A stretch of DNA of 64,000 bases from Rhodospirillales bacterium. GTDB taxonomy: Bacteria; Pseudomonadota; Alphaproteobacteria; Micavibrionales; Micavibrionaceae. The stretch's first letter is position 1; each line of letters begins with the position of its first letter. The position numbers and the translations under genes were made by a program. The notes beneath the pieces are model-generated. The model made no database searches, was not told the DNA's origin, and worked only from the letters and a program-made list of their open reading frames with translations. The stretch is from the NCBI GenBank assembly GCA_020638155.1, contig JACKJB010000002.1, positions 248,001 through 312,000 of the forward strand, written 5' to 3'. Positions 43,125 to 52,399 of the stretch are shown one piece after another.

Positions 43125-45206
43125 TTAGAACGGCATACTTAGCTGCACATAAAAGCTGCGTCCCGGTTCTTCGACCCTGACTTCGGTCGGGTCTGATATA
43201 TTGGAACGGTTGATGTGATTGGCGTAGCTGGTGTCAAAGAGGTTCGTGATGCCAAAATTGACTGTTGCCGGTTCAAACTCAATGAATGTGCCTTCGATGT
43301 CAAAGACGGCATAGCCGTTGGTTTGCCCGATGTCCCGGCCGGTTCCGGCCGTCGGGTCTGTATCGACCCTGGATTGTTCGAAAGCCCAGCGCATGGTTGT
43401 GCTGAGTTCAAGTGTTTCAAGTGATTGCCAGAGCAGTTTGGCCTTTCCCTGCAAGGGCGGAATTTGAGGCAAGGCCCTGCCGGTGTCAATGTCGTCACCG
43501 AGCGTATATGTGGCGTCCCCTTCAAATTGCCAGTCCGGCGCAATCTGGAAGGCTCCGTGCAGTTCGGCTCCTGTCAGGATGGCATCAATGTTGCGGTAAA
43601 TATCCGCGTTCGGCAAGTCGACCAGGATTCCCGGCTGGGTTCTCGCTGAGTCGCGCAGGATATAGTCCTGCACGTAATTGGCATAGATTGAGCCGCCAAA
43701 ATTCCAGCCGCCGGCGTCCATGTCCAGTCCGGCATCGATCTGGTGGTGGTGTTCAGGATCAATGCCGGGATTGCCGACCCATGAAGATGCGCCGCCTGCC
43801 CCCATGAAGTTGGCCAGCCCGCGTTCCGTAGCATCGGCGGTTCTTGACGAACGGCTTAGCCCGGCATAGAGCATGGTGTTCGGGCTGTAATCGTGCTCGA
43901 TCCGCAGCAGTCCGTTTAGATGATGCTCTGTTTTGTCCGAAGCCGTGATGCCATAGAACTGGTTATAAATATCGTTGGGTGTCCGGTTTGCTGCGGCCGG
44001 GGCCTGTATGTTGGCGCGGCCAAAATTGGCGTGAACATAGCCGTACCGTCCCCCGATAATCAGGCGGTCTTTGGCGGCCAGATCATAAATCGTTTCGGCG
44101 GCAAGGCCGATTTCATCAATCGTAATGTCCGGCCATAACAAGGATTGCAAAGCATTTGTGTTTTGTACAAAGCGGTTGGCATCACGGTTGTTCCGCCGCC
44201 ATTCCAGCAGTGCGTCAACAGGACGATCCCCCAGTATCAGCGCGCTTTCAAGTTTTAGGCCGTATGTGTCGGATTCAGAATCAACGCGCAAAGCCATCGG
44301 GGCTGTCAGGGGACGCAGGCTGAAATTGTCCATTTGGTGATCGACCAGTGAGGTATAGCCATTCAGGGCCAGCGTCTGGACCGTGGTGCCGTTAATTTGC
44401 CGTTCCATGCCCGCTTTTAGCGTATGGCCTTCAGAATAGGGTGAGTCCATGCCCGCGCCCGGGAACAGGGCATCGTCGATTTTGTGGTAATCGATCCCGG
44501 CATAGTAATGTGTATCCTGCGGCGTGTAACCGAGTTTGAGCCCACCTGATCGCTCTTTAAAGGATGCGTGTACGGTATCCCCGTCGCCATCGTCATAATT
44601 TTCGGCATCTTTATAAGCCCCATAGGCTTCGGCATATCCTTCCGAGGTTCCTGCGGTGACATTGCCCCCTGCGTTCCACATCTGGCTGTTGCTATCGTAA
44701 CCGCTTTGCACAAGGCCGGATGCTGAAAAAGTATCGTTCAGGTCAGGTTTGCCCTGTTCGACAATAATGCTGCCGCCCGATCCGCCAAACCCGTTCAGGA
44801 CTGACTGATATCCCCGGACGACGGTGATTTCATCATGCGGCTGGATATTTATGTAGGCTGTCGGTGGATCCATACGGTTTGGACATCCTCCAAAGACATA
44901 TGCATTATCGCTGACGATATTCAGCTGGTTTTGGGCTTGTCCTCTTATGACCGGTTCAAGCCCATGGCCGCCGAAGCGTCCTGCGGTGATGCCCGGAACA
45001 GAGCGCAGGTAATCCGCGCTGTCGGTATAGGGGGCGCTGGTCATATCATCGGCCGGTGTATAAGAACCTGTGGCCGGATAGGATATCATTGGCGCTTCGA
45101 TGGTGATCGGGGCAACGTTCATGGATTCGCCGTATGAGGACAGTGAGAACAGGCTACTGCTAAGCAGCGCGATGCCCAAGGCGCTATATTTCAAAGATTT
45201 AATCAT
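43125..45206 (-). CDS. TonB-dependent copper receptor (OprC/NosA-like)
   Basis: A 693-residue outer-membrane receptor: signal peptide (about residues 1-26), plug domain (about 40-155), and a barrel ending in SFYVQLSMPF with a terminal aromatic. The plug contains GGCPNRMDPPTAYI, with C108-x-x-x-M112. A later strand has H290-Q-M292. In the OprC family such CxxxM and HxM residues have been described as the copper site. The agreement with these positions is the main reason for the copper call. The gene lies between tonB and the DUF2946 gene on the same strand. Confidence 0.88.
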   Translation of the reverse strand: MIKSLKYSALGIALLSSSLFSLSSYGESMNVAPITIEAPMISYPATGSYTPADDMTSAPYTDSADYLRSVPGITAGRFGGHGLEPVIRGQAQNQLNIVSDNAYVFGGCPNRMDPPTAYINIQPHDEITVVRGYQSVLNGFGGSGGSIIVEQGKPDLNDTFSASGLVQSGYDSNSQMWNAGGNVTAGTSEGYAEAYGAYKDAENYDDGDGDTVHASFKERSGGLKLGYTPQDTHYYAGIDYHKIDDALFPGAGMDSPYSEGHTLKAGMERQINGTTVQTLALNGYTSLVDHQMDNFSLRPLTAPMALRVDSESDTYGLKLESALILGDRPVDALLEWRRNNRDANRFVQNTNALQSLLWPDITIDEIGLAAETIYDLAAKDRLIIGGRYGYVHANFGRANIQAPAAANRTPNDIYNQFYGITASDKTEHHLNGLLRIEHDYSPNTMLYAGLSRSSRTADATERGLANFMGAGGASSWVGNPGIDPEHHHQIDAGLDMDAGGWNFGGSIYANYVQDYILRDSARTQPGILVDLPNADIYRNIDAILTGAELHGAFQIAPDWQFEGDATYTLGDDIDTGRALPQIPPLQGKAKLLWQSLETLELSTTMRWAFEQSRVDTDPTAGTGRDIGQTNGYAVFDIEGTFIEFEPATVNFGITNLFDTSYANHINRSNISDPTEVRVEEPGRSFYVQLSMPF

Positions 45207-45281
45207 GGTGTTTTTTTCCTTACACTGATAAAGGGGCGCCGGTTCATCGGCGCACGAAGTTTTGTCGTTTAAAAGTCGGGA

Positions 45282-45671
45282 TCAGGCAGTGTAAGGCGGT
45301 GCGCGGGGGGAATAGCTTTCAGTCAGAATGGAAAGCGTATGCGTACTCTCATATAAAAAAGCGTATGCTTGTTTTCGTTCAGCAGAGGTAAAATTCTGCA
45401 TTTTCAGGTCTGCCGTGACTTTTGCCATGTGGGTGGCAAAGCAGTAGCCGCAGGATTTTCCCGGTGATTTCTGTTTGTCCGGTGACGACGGGAGCTGTCC
45501 TCCCGTGTCCGGGCTGTCAATTTCAATGATCTGTATGCCGCTGACAGTACAAATTTCCAGTTGCTGTTTAGTGGAAAATTTAAGAACACATAGAGGACCG
45601 AGGCCTGACGATATCAGACCCAGGATTACGAGGATGCTTAAATAGATATGTTCCGGGTGGCGTTTGTACAA
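45282..45671 (-). CDS. DUF2946-like small protein, copper-associated
   Basis: A 129-residue protein with an N-terminal hydrophobic helix (YLSILVILGLISSGLGPLC) and a C-terminal part with EICTVSG and CGYCFATHM, matching the pattern of DUF2946 proteins, which are often found next to copper transport genes. Cysteine and methionine residues are possible metal ligands. The start is TTG 45671 with an AGGA ribosome site. It is the first gene of a minus-strand group with the receptor and tonB. Confidence 0.75.
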   Translation of the reverse strand: MYKRHPEHIYLSILVILGLISSGLGPLCVLKFSTKQQLEICTVSGIQIIEIDSPDTGGQLPSSPDKQKSPGKSCGYCFATHMAKVTADLKMQNFTSAERKQAYAFLYESTHTLSILTESYSPRAPPYTA

Positions 45672-45907
45672 TTCGAGATCCTGGTAACATTAGAGAATGA
45701 GGATATATAATCGGTTTTGGCAGGATCAGGCAAGATCTATAAGATCTGACAAGATTTGAATTGTATATCTTCTGTTTTATTACAGAATATTCTGTGCTAA
45801 GACTCATTTTCTAAGCACGTATATATAAGTGCAGATAAAAATAAAAATGAACAGGGAACAGGTTTTGCAGGCGTTTTTGTCAAAGACGTCCTCCGCCTGG
45901 CAAGAGT
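45672..45907. promoter_or_regulatory. Divergent regulatory region with direct repeats and a perfect palindrome
   Basis: An AT-rich region between the copper-type genes and the VWA operon. Three direct repeats (AAGATCT at 45732 and 45741, AAGATTT at 45751) are spaced 9-10 bases apart, so they lie on one face of the helix. Further on are half-sites TTCTGT (45770-45775), then the perfect 14-base palindrome ACAGAATATTCTGT (45782-45795). Both promoters should be here. The pattern suggests one or two regulator binding sites; the regulator is unknown. Confidence 0.5.
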
Positions 45908-48900
45908 ATGAGAAACGCCTTTCTCCAGCAAAGCAGAGCACGTAAGTTCGGGGCTGACGCCATTTTAGCGCAGAAAATGACCCGGCTGCGGCAGGCTTTG
46001 GCGAATGTAGCGCACAGCGATAAGCCGTTTCATGAGAGCGCCTTTATTGCCTTTGCCGACAACCTCAGAGAGCTTTGTACCGACAAGCGTGGTTTTGAGC
46101 GGCAGTATGCGCTGGCGAAGGCGGCGCTGACCGATAAAACGGCCCAGAAGATGCCGGATTTATCCTGCCCTGAGTACCAGCTTTTGTGGGCGGCGGCGTG
46201 TCTGAATATTCGGAACGGGACCCCGTCCTTGCCTTATTCCGGTTTGTGGCGCCAGCTTGTGGCCAGCCCTGATGCGAAAAAGATTTTAGACAATCACAAT
46301 ATTTATATCGCCGAAGAATTGCAGCGTCCGCAGATCCGCTTTTCCTGGGGCAAACCTGAGGAAGGGTTTGGCTATGACCCCAAAGAGAAGACGATCAGGG
46401 TTGATTTGCTGATGAGCATGATTTCCGGGTTCGAGCATGCGCATGGTTTGATGATCCGTGAGGTTGGCCATCATTTGCTGAGCACAAGCTACCCGGAAAA
46501 AAACAGGGAACTGATCCGGCAGATCAAGGCGCTTAAAGAAAAAGAGGACAAAAAAGAGCTTTCGAATGAAGGCTATAAGAAAATGCGTATGCTGGGGCTT
46601 GAGCTTGAGATGCGCCGCCAGTTGTGGGATGTCGCCGAGCGTGCCGTGGCCAGCCGATTTGCCGAGCGTAAGGGGGCGATGAAGGCTCAGGATTACGCCT
46701 ATTCCCTGAATCATTATTTGATGACGAATACCCATTTTGGTTATACGGCGCTTGAAGATTTTCGGGAGCGCCAGCGTGATAACCAGATGCAGGATCTGGC
46801 GCGCGCGGCGCTGGAAGAGATCAAGGGGCAATTTGCTGGTGAAGCCGGAGAGTCTATTCCGCCGGAAATGAAGGCCTTGTTCGAGCAGCAGGTGCGCCAG
46901 CTTGAAAATATGGTGTCCGGTTCTCTGGAAGAGCGGTTCATGAATATCCTGCATACGGTCGAACTGGCTTTTTATAAAAATAACGGCCTGTTTGCACATG
47001 ACAGGGAAAGCTGGGAACGGTTTGGCGTCAATGTGCAGCAGGTAAAAGCCGGAAAGGGCAAGGGATTTAATATTCCCGGCCATGGTCGCCGCACAGGTCC
47101 GGATGAGTTGCCTGCCGATTTTGACTATCTGGTGTCGCTTTGCAGCGACCTTGAGATCCTTCAGCCGCGTCCCGGTGACAAGCAGCAGAATGGCCGGAAT
47201 TATTACAGGGGGGCACTGAACTCCTATGCGGCGCAGCGCAATGCGATCATTGAAAAGATATGGGAGATCTATGTCGAGGATATTGCGCACCAGTTAAAAC
47301 AGGATCTGGAAGACGAGATCGATCAGGAAATGGGGAATGATCCGCAGCAGCGTCAGGATCAGGACCAGGATGATAACCAGCAGGGAGGGGACCCGTCATC
47401 GTCTGAAAATGCTGATCCGTCCCAGCAGCAGAGCGACTCTACCCAGCAGGAAGGCGATGCATCGCGTTCGCAGGAGAATGCACCGCAAAATCAGGGTGAG
47501 TCTTCTCAGCAGCAAGGAGATCCATCGCAGCAGCAGGGTGAGCCATCACAGTCCCAGGGTGAGCCATCGCAGTCCCAGGGCGAACCATCGCAGTCTCAGG
47601 GTGAGCCGTCACAGTCTCAGGGAGAACAGCAAGGCGAAGGACAGTCGCAGGATTTTGGCCCGGAGGAAAAACCGTTTGGCGATGCGCGCAAAGAAGAAAA
47701 AAATGCGACCCAGGATCAAAAATTCGATGCCTCGTCTGCGGGGACAGATCCTAGCGGTAGCAAAGTCGATGTGACTAACGATAAAGGCAAAAAGCAAAAA
47801 ATGCCGGATGTCCCGGTCCCTGAAGAACACCCGGAAGGTCATGAGCCGGGGCAGGATGCTGATGGTCAGGGCGCTGACGGACAAAGCCAGAGCAATAGCG
47901 ATGAGCAGGGAGGGCAGGGCAAAGACGGCCAATCTTCGGAGAAAAAACCGATCGATCCGAAAACACTTGAGCAGATTAGAAAAGAGATCGAGGAAATGCT
48001 CAAGAAACAACAGGAAGAGATGGAACAGCAGAAGGGAGAGGACGGCGCGCAGTCGGACGCCGATGGTGACGGGGCTGACAGCGACGGGCAGGACGGAGAA
48101 GGTCAAGACGGTCCGGGCGAAAACGGCAAGAAGGAAGGTCAGTCTTCCAGCGGTGCCGGTGATGGTGGTGAGCCGAAGACATTAGAGGATATTGCGATAT
48201 CGGATTGGAAGAACTATCCGATGCTTGTGTCGCAACTCCAGACTTATATCGTGCAGACAGCGCGCTTGTTTGAAAAGATCAGGGATAAGCAGATCGAGAA
48301 AACCGTCCAGCGTTCACCGGATTTGGAGATGCTGCCTGAAGGTAAGGAAATGGACCGCTTTAACCGCGAAGCGCATCAGAATCTTGTGACGAAAAAAGTC
48401 ACAGGCCAGCAGATTGAAAAAGAAGACCTGCACCGCTTCCATAAAGATGAGCAGCATCAGAAACCGACCACGATTGATATCGTCCTGATGATTGACGGTT
48501 CCGGCAGTATGGTCAATGCCGGTGTGGCCTACAAGGTCGGTAAGGCGGACCCGATGGAGATTGCCCTGATTTCCTCGATTATTCTTCATGAAGCCGCGAA
48601 GAAGGTTGATGCCAATGTTTATGTGGCGTTGTGGGGTAATGATGATCCGATTATCCTTGCTAAGCCCGGCGATGATCCGAGGCAGGTCGGCGAAAACCTG
48701 CTGCGTGCCCGGAAAGGCATGAATTGTGGGACGAACCTTGCGCCGTCGATTAAAAAAATTACCAAGGTTTTATCAGAGCATAAGAGCGGGAAATATAGCG
48801 GCTATACACATATGATGGTGATCTCTGACGGGGATATCAGCGATCCTGTTCCCGCGACGAAAGCAATTAATACTCTTCTTTCTACGTCGGATTATACGAC

Positions 48901-49180
48901 CCTGGAATTTGCGGTGCTGAAAAAACCCGGCTTTCCTGCAGGGCAGCCTGCCGGGCTTGACCAGAAAACCGCCATGGAAAAGGTGGCTGATGATATCCGC
49001 GTGGCAAACCCTGCACAGAAAATCGGTGTGCACCGTGACGGCGACCCGAACAGCATCCCGGCGGGGATCGTGGGGCTGATCTTCCAGAAGATCAGAACCA
49101 TGGAAAGTTTTGCCGCCGTGCCGTGGGCGAAAAAACGCAAACAGTTCCAGCGGGCGAATACGAAATTCGATGTAAGGTAA
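45908..49180 (+). CDS. CobT-like VWA-domain protein, very large, low-complexity middle
   Basis: A 1090-residue protein. The N-terminal part (about 1-470) is helical, with a REVGHHLLST segment. The middle (about 478-760) is a low-complexity Gln/Ser/Glu/Asp/Gly/Lys region with PSQSQGE heptads. The C-terminal part has a VWA domain with a full MIDAS: D-G-S-G-S in VLMIDGSGSM, the Thr in MNCGTNLAPS and the Asp in VISDGDISDP. The organisation recalls cobaltochelatase CobT. The next gene is a MoxR-like AAA ATPase, the usual partner of such VWA proteins. There is no CobN or cobalamin gene nearby, so a cobaltochelatase role is not supported. Confidence 0.85.
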   Translation: MRNAFLQQSRARKFGADAILAQKMTRLRQALANVAHSDKPFHESAFIAFADNLRELCTDKRGFERQYALAKAALTDKTAQKMPDLSCPEYQLLWAAACLNIRNGTPSLPYSGLWRQLVASPDAKKILDNHNIYIAEELQRPQIRFSWGKPEEGFGYDPKEKTIRVDLLMSMISGFEHAHGLMIREVGHHLLSTSYPEKNRELIRQIKALKEKEDKKELSNEGYKKMRMLGLELEMRRQLWDVAERAVASRFAERKGAMKAQDYAYSLNHYLMTNTHFGYTALEDFRERQRDNQMQDLARAALEEIKGQFAGEAGESIPPEMKALFEQQVRQLENMVSGSLEERFMNILHTVELAFYKNNGLFAHDRESWERFGVNVQQVKAGKGKGFNIPGHGRRTGPDELPADFDYLVSLCSDLEILQPRPGDKQQNGRNYYRGALNSYAAQRNAIIEKIWEIYVEDIAHQLKQDLEDEIDQEMGNDPQQRQDQDQDDNQQGGDPSSSENADPSQQQSDSTQQEGDASRSQENAPQNQGESSQQQGDPSQQQGEPSQSQGEPSQSQGEPSQSQGEPSQSQGEQQGEGQSQDFGPEEKPFGDARKEEKNATQDQKFDASSAGTDPSGSKVDVTNDKGKKQKMPDVPVPEEHPEGHEPGQDADGQGADGQSQSNSDEQGGQGKDGQSSEKKPIDPKTLEQIRKEIEEMLKKQQEEMEQQKGEDGAQSDADGDGADSDGQDGEGQDGPGENGKKEGQSSSGAGDGGEPKTLEDIAISDWKNYPMLVSQLQTYIVQTARLFEKIRDKQIEKTVQRSPDLEMLPEGKEMDRFNREAHQNLVTKKVTGQQIEKEDLHRFHKDEQHQKPTTIDIVLMIDGSGSMVNAGVAYKVGKADPMEIALISSIILHEAAKKVDANVYVALWGNDDPIILAKPGDDPRQVGENLLRARKGMNCGTNLAPSIKKITKVLSEHKSGKYSGYTHMMVISDGDISDPVPATKAINTLLSTSDYTTLEFAVLKKPGFPAGQPAGLDQKTAMEKVADDIRVANPAQKIGVHRDGDPNSIPAGIVGLIFQKIRTMESFAAVPWAKKRKQFQRANTKFDVR
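47495..47620 (+). repeat. 21-bp in-frame tandem repeats in the VWA gene
   Basis: Six head-to-tail 21-base units encode the heptad [GE/GD]PSQSQ or a close variant (PSQQQ, SSQQQ). The last four (47537, 47558, 47579 and 47600) are nearly identical, differing by one to three bases each, which implies recent expansion. They lie in the disordered middle of the protein. Unit number is likely to vary between strains. Confidence 0.85.
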
Positions 49181-49365
49181 TTGCGATAATGTACGTGGCG
49201 CAAAAAAAGATGCGGGAAAATGGATTCGAGGCTTAACCATTGAAAAAAAGTGCGCTAGACTTCAGACGCTCTTTTTATAAAAAATGCGGACAATGATCCG
49301 TAAAAAATAAAAACGAAAAGAAAAAAGCCGTCAAAAAAACGGCAAAAGAACAGGGAAGGTTAACA
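49181..49365 (+). other. Gap between the VWA and AAA genes
   Basis: 185 bases with no gene. A hairpin GCCGT/ACGGC (49328-49344) with an A-rich loop lies just before the AAA start. An imperfect hairpin with a T-run around 49249-49278 could attenuate transcription. No promoter can be defined. Confidence 0.4.
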
Positions 49366-52002
49366 TTGAGTATCTTGGAAAAACCCTTAAAGGGTCTGTC
49401 GTCCTCTGAATATGAAACACTCCAGAAACCGTTGGGTAAGCGCATTCCATACCCGATGATGGGGCTTGGTTATGTCGTTGGCCAGAGAGGTGAGCGTAAG
49501 CTTACCCGTTATCTTGGTGTGCTTGACCGCCCGCTGATGGTGACCTCGGAGCGTGACCTTGACGAGGTTGAAGGGCGTTTGCTGCGCGACATGCCGACTC
49601 CGGAAATGTTGCCGTTGTTCTTTAAGGTGATGAGCGCGATCGATCCGCAGAATAAACGCCGGGCGATGTTGCTGATCGGCGCGCCGGGTGCCGGGAAGAC
49701 CTTCCTGGGCGAGCTTGCCGGGAATGTCAGTCATGAAAAAGGCTCTATCACGATCGATTGTACGGGTATGAGTCTTTATGAGCTGTTCTTTGAAACGGTG
49801 CTCGATTTTAACGGCGATAAATCTTTTTATAATGCGCTGAACGCGAAGATTGAAAAATATAATGCGCTCGTCGGTGATAAGGACGCGCAGGATAAAGTCC
49901 TGAACCCGCTGTCGGTTGATACGATGAAGCGGGCGCTCGGCGAAGCGTTCTCTCAGGATAGCGGCAAGATCTGTATTGACTGGTCCCGCGTCAAACATGC
50001 GCACCGTGATAAAGACGGTGAGCTGATGGATAGTGCGGAAAGCACGAGGATTGCCAGGGAAGGGCTTGACCTGATTCGTGAGAAAGAAGGGCTGAGCAGC
50101 GGTGCGGGCAATGCGCTGGGGATGGCGACGCAGGCCGGCCCGGCATGGCAGGCTTATAAAGAAGGGCGCGTACTTATCCTTGATGAGCTGAACCGGGCAA
50201 AGCGCGGGACGTTCGGGATTTTGCACCGCTGGATGCAGTTTATGATCGGCGAGATTCCATCCTGCCGTATCCGTAACCCGCTTAAGGAAAAAGGCGACCA
50301 GACCCAGGCCGAGCTTTTCTTTACGCGCGATGAAATGGGTGCGGGCTGCTATGTGTTCGGGACCAGTAACAAGCTTGAGGATAGCGATGAGGTGCTGGAA
50401 CTGCCGGAAGCGCTGAGTTCCCGTCTTGTCCCGGAAGAAGTGCCGAAAGCGACATTGCGTGGCTGGCAGCACAGGTTATGCCAGATTTTGACGGGCTTGC
50501 CGGTCTCGACCATTTATGAAGCGCAGCGGGATGTATGGGATCAGGATCCGGAAGCATTCGGTCAGCAGCTTCTTGAATGGCGTATGCAGCGTGAAGACCG
50601 CGAAGTGCCGGAGCACCAGATGAATATGCTGCGGCGCTGGAAGGATGTGTTGCAGGCGACGCAGCATCTGGCCGAGTTCCTGGATTCTGCGGCAAAGGTT
50701 GTCGATCCGGATTCCGATTGGCACAAAGCCGGGACGTTGCAGCAATTGCTGGACGATATCAGCGAGAGTTTCAAAAAAGAAGTTTCCGTTGATTTTCGGA
50801 AGATCAATTATTTTATCGACCGCGCTTTCCAGGCGAAACCGTATGTCCGTCCGCCGAAAACAGAGAACGGTCCTGAGATCGTGCCGTTGATCGGGGAAAT
50901 GGATATGCCGGAAACGCAGGATGATATCCGTCATAAGCTGGGCACACATATGACCTATGTCATCATGGACTGGATTATCGGGGTGAGTGAAGATCGCGGT
51001 AAATCGGACCTGGGGAATCAGTTGATGCGGATTGCCGCGGATTGTGCGCTGATCGATCCGCAGCTTGTTGAGGGAATGCCGACGACGCGCCGCACCGTTG
51101 CCGAACTTCTCGATGAAAACCCTTATGACAGCCCGGACGCCGATATTCGCCTGGCGCTCGTCCGTAATCTGATGTGCGATTATCTGCGCAGTACCCATGA
51201 TGAAGTGCGGATGGATAATGAAAGTGTGATGCCGTTATCCGCTGTCCGCAGGGCGATTGAAGCGGTCGCCGGACAGGAAGGGGGCCTGCTTGTTTTTAAC
51301 GATGATCTGGGCAGTGCGATTGAGGCACCGATTCAAAAGGCGTCTTCTGTCGATATGACACCGGCAGGGGATGAGGGCAAAGTGGATTCGTCGATGGCGC
51401 CGTCTGCGGATCGTCTGCTGTCAAAATACGCTTTGCTGGCGACGCTGGCAGCGCCGAAGTTGCGGGATCATAACCTGAAAGGGCTTTGGAATGACGCGCT
51501 CAGTCAGTCCGGTGTAACCGATCAGGGGCCGGAGGATCTCAATCAGGACAGTCTTGCGATTGCTGAAAACCGCTCGGATAGCGGTATGGCAGTCACCACG
51601 GTCATGGTCCGGGACGATGCCGGGGCTGCGGAAACCGCGCTTCATGTGATATGGAACAAAGAGCTTGACCGGGTGTTGGTTGTCGGCGAGGGCGATATAA
51701 GCGCTTCGCTGAAACGGGCCTTTAACGATGCCCGTGTGGCTTATGTTGATCGTGCGCATGAAGATGCAGAGAAGGTTTTGCACAAAGGGCTTGGTTTTGT
51801 GATGGGCGATTCGGCCTTGAGACATGAGGAGTCGATGCGCAAAGCTTTCCGGATGCGTAACCGTGTCATACCGCAAAGCTTTATGAGTAATGATGAAATC
51901 AATCTGGCCAAGATGATGCTGAATGAAAACCTGGAATGTTTCCTGCCGCATTATCTGGTGAAAAAAGATGAGGCCGATCATCGTCCGGCACCGTCTTTGT
52001 AA
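49366..52002 (+). CDS. MoxR-like AAA ATPase, partner of the VWA protein
   Basis: An 878-residue protein with an AAA+ module: Walker A GAPGAGKT (105-112), Walker B VLILDE (269-274), sensor 1 FGTSN (331-335) and a likely arginine finger LSSR (350-353). A long segment between Walker A and B and a C-terminal region of about 500 residues make it much longer than a usual MoxR. The start is TTG 49366 with an AAGG ribosome site. It follows the VWA gene in the same direction. The pair resembles RavA-ViaA or CobS-CobT type systems, where the AAA protein remodels a target in concert with the VWA protein. Confidence 0.86.
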   Translation: MSILEKPLKGLSSSEYETLQKPLGKRIPYPMMGLGYVVGQRGERKLTRYLGVLDRPLMVTSERDLDEVEGRLLRDMPTPEMLPLFFKVMSAIDPQNKRRAMLLIGAPGAGKTFLGELAGNVSHEKGSITIDCTGMSLYELFFETVLDFNGDKSFYNALNAKIEKYNALVGDKDAQDKVLNPLSVDTMKRALGEAFSQDSGKICIDWSRVKHAHRDKDGELMDSAESTRIAREGLDLIREKEGLSSGAGNALGMATQAGPAWQAYKEGRVLILDELNRAKRGTFGILHRWMQFMIGEIPSCRIRNPLKEKGDQTQAELFFTRDEMGAGCYVFGTSNKLEDSDEVLELPEALSSRLVPEEVPKATLRGWQHRLCQILTGLPVSTIYEAQRDVWDQDPEAFGQQLLEWRMQREDREVPEHQMNMLRRWKDVLQATQHLAEFLDSAAKVVDPDSDWHKAGTLQQLLDDISESFKKEVSVDFRKINYFIDRAFQAKPYVRPPKTENGPEIVPLIGEMDMPETQDDIRHKLGTHMTYVIMDWIIGVSEDRGKSDLGNQLMRIAADCALIDPQLVEGMPTTRRTVAELLDENPYDSPDADIRLALVRNLMCDYLRSTHDEVRMDNESVMPLSAVRRAIEAVAGQEGGLLVFNDDLGSAIEAPIQKASSVDMTPAGDEGKVDSSMAPSADRLLSKYALLATLAAPKLRDHNLKGLWNDALSQSGVTDQGPEDLNQDSLAIAENRSDSGMAVTTVMVRDDAGAAETALHVIWNKELDRVLVVGEGDISASLKRAFNDARVAYVDRAHEDAEKVLHKGLGFVMGDSALRHEESMRKAFRMRNRVIPQSFMSNDEINLAKMMLNENLECFLPHYLVKKDEADHRPAPSL

Positions 52003-52021
52003 ATGTTTGCGGAAGGAATAA

Positions 52022-52399
52022 ATGATGAATACGCAGACAAATCATATGGTGACGTATAACCGCGCCGCAGGAGACCGTTCCGGGGCGATGGCGATGCTGG
52101 CGGAAGGATTACTGCCTGTTATTGCCCGTAAAAAAATTGCTGCCGGGATTCCGGTTTATGCCGGTTCTTCCTTCTTTTATGAAGTCGGACGAGGCTGGGA
52201 GAGTGAGGTCCTGCGCACCGATTCTTCTGTTACACAGGCGCGGGATACACTGGCGCTGGAAGAGGCTTTTATGAACCCTGCTGTCAAGGCGATCCTGATC
52301 CCGGAAGGCAGCGCGATTAGTAAAACCGTGGCATTGCGGATCTGCCGCCGTCACGGTCTGGGCAAAACCGTTTTCTATGAGGTGAACGATCATGAATAA
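52022..52399 (+). CDS. Unknown 125-residue protein in the VWA/AAA operon
   Basis: A small soluble protein starting at ATG 52022 (AGGAATAA leader). It has an alternating beta/alpha look (IPVYAGSSFFYEVG, NPAVKAILIPEGSAISKTVALRICRRHG). I do not recognise the family. It overlaps the next gene by eight bases, and the operon arrangement supports a shared function with the VWA and AAA proteins. Confidence 0.75.
   Translation: MMNTQTNHMVTYNRAAGDRSGAMAMLAEGLLPVIARKKIAAGIPVYAGSSFFYEVGRGWESEVLRTDSSVTQARDTLALEEAFMNPAVKAILIPEGSAISKTVALRICRRHGLGKTVFYEVNDHE

Noticed and set aside
45207..45281. Cobalamin or other riboswitch before the TonB-dependent receptor
   Set aside because: The gap is only 75 bases and holds no B12-box or other known riboswitch core.
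47495..47620. CRISPR-like array
   Set aside because: The 21-base units are head-to-tail without spacers and lie in frame inside a coding region.
45908..52002. Cobaltochelatase CobT/CobS
   Set aside because: The domain types are similar, but lengths and context differ and no cobN or cobalamin genes are present.
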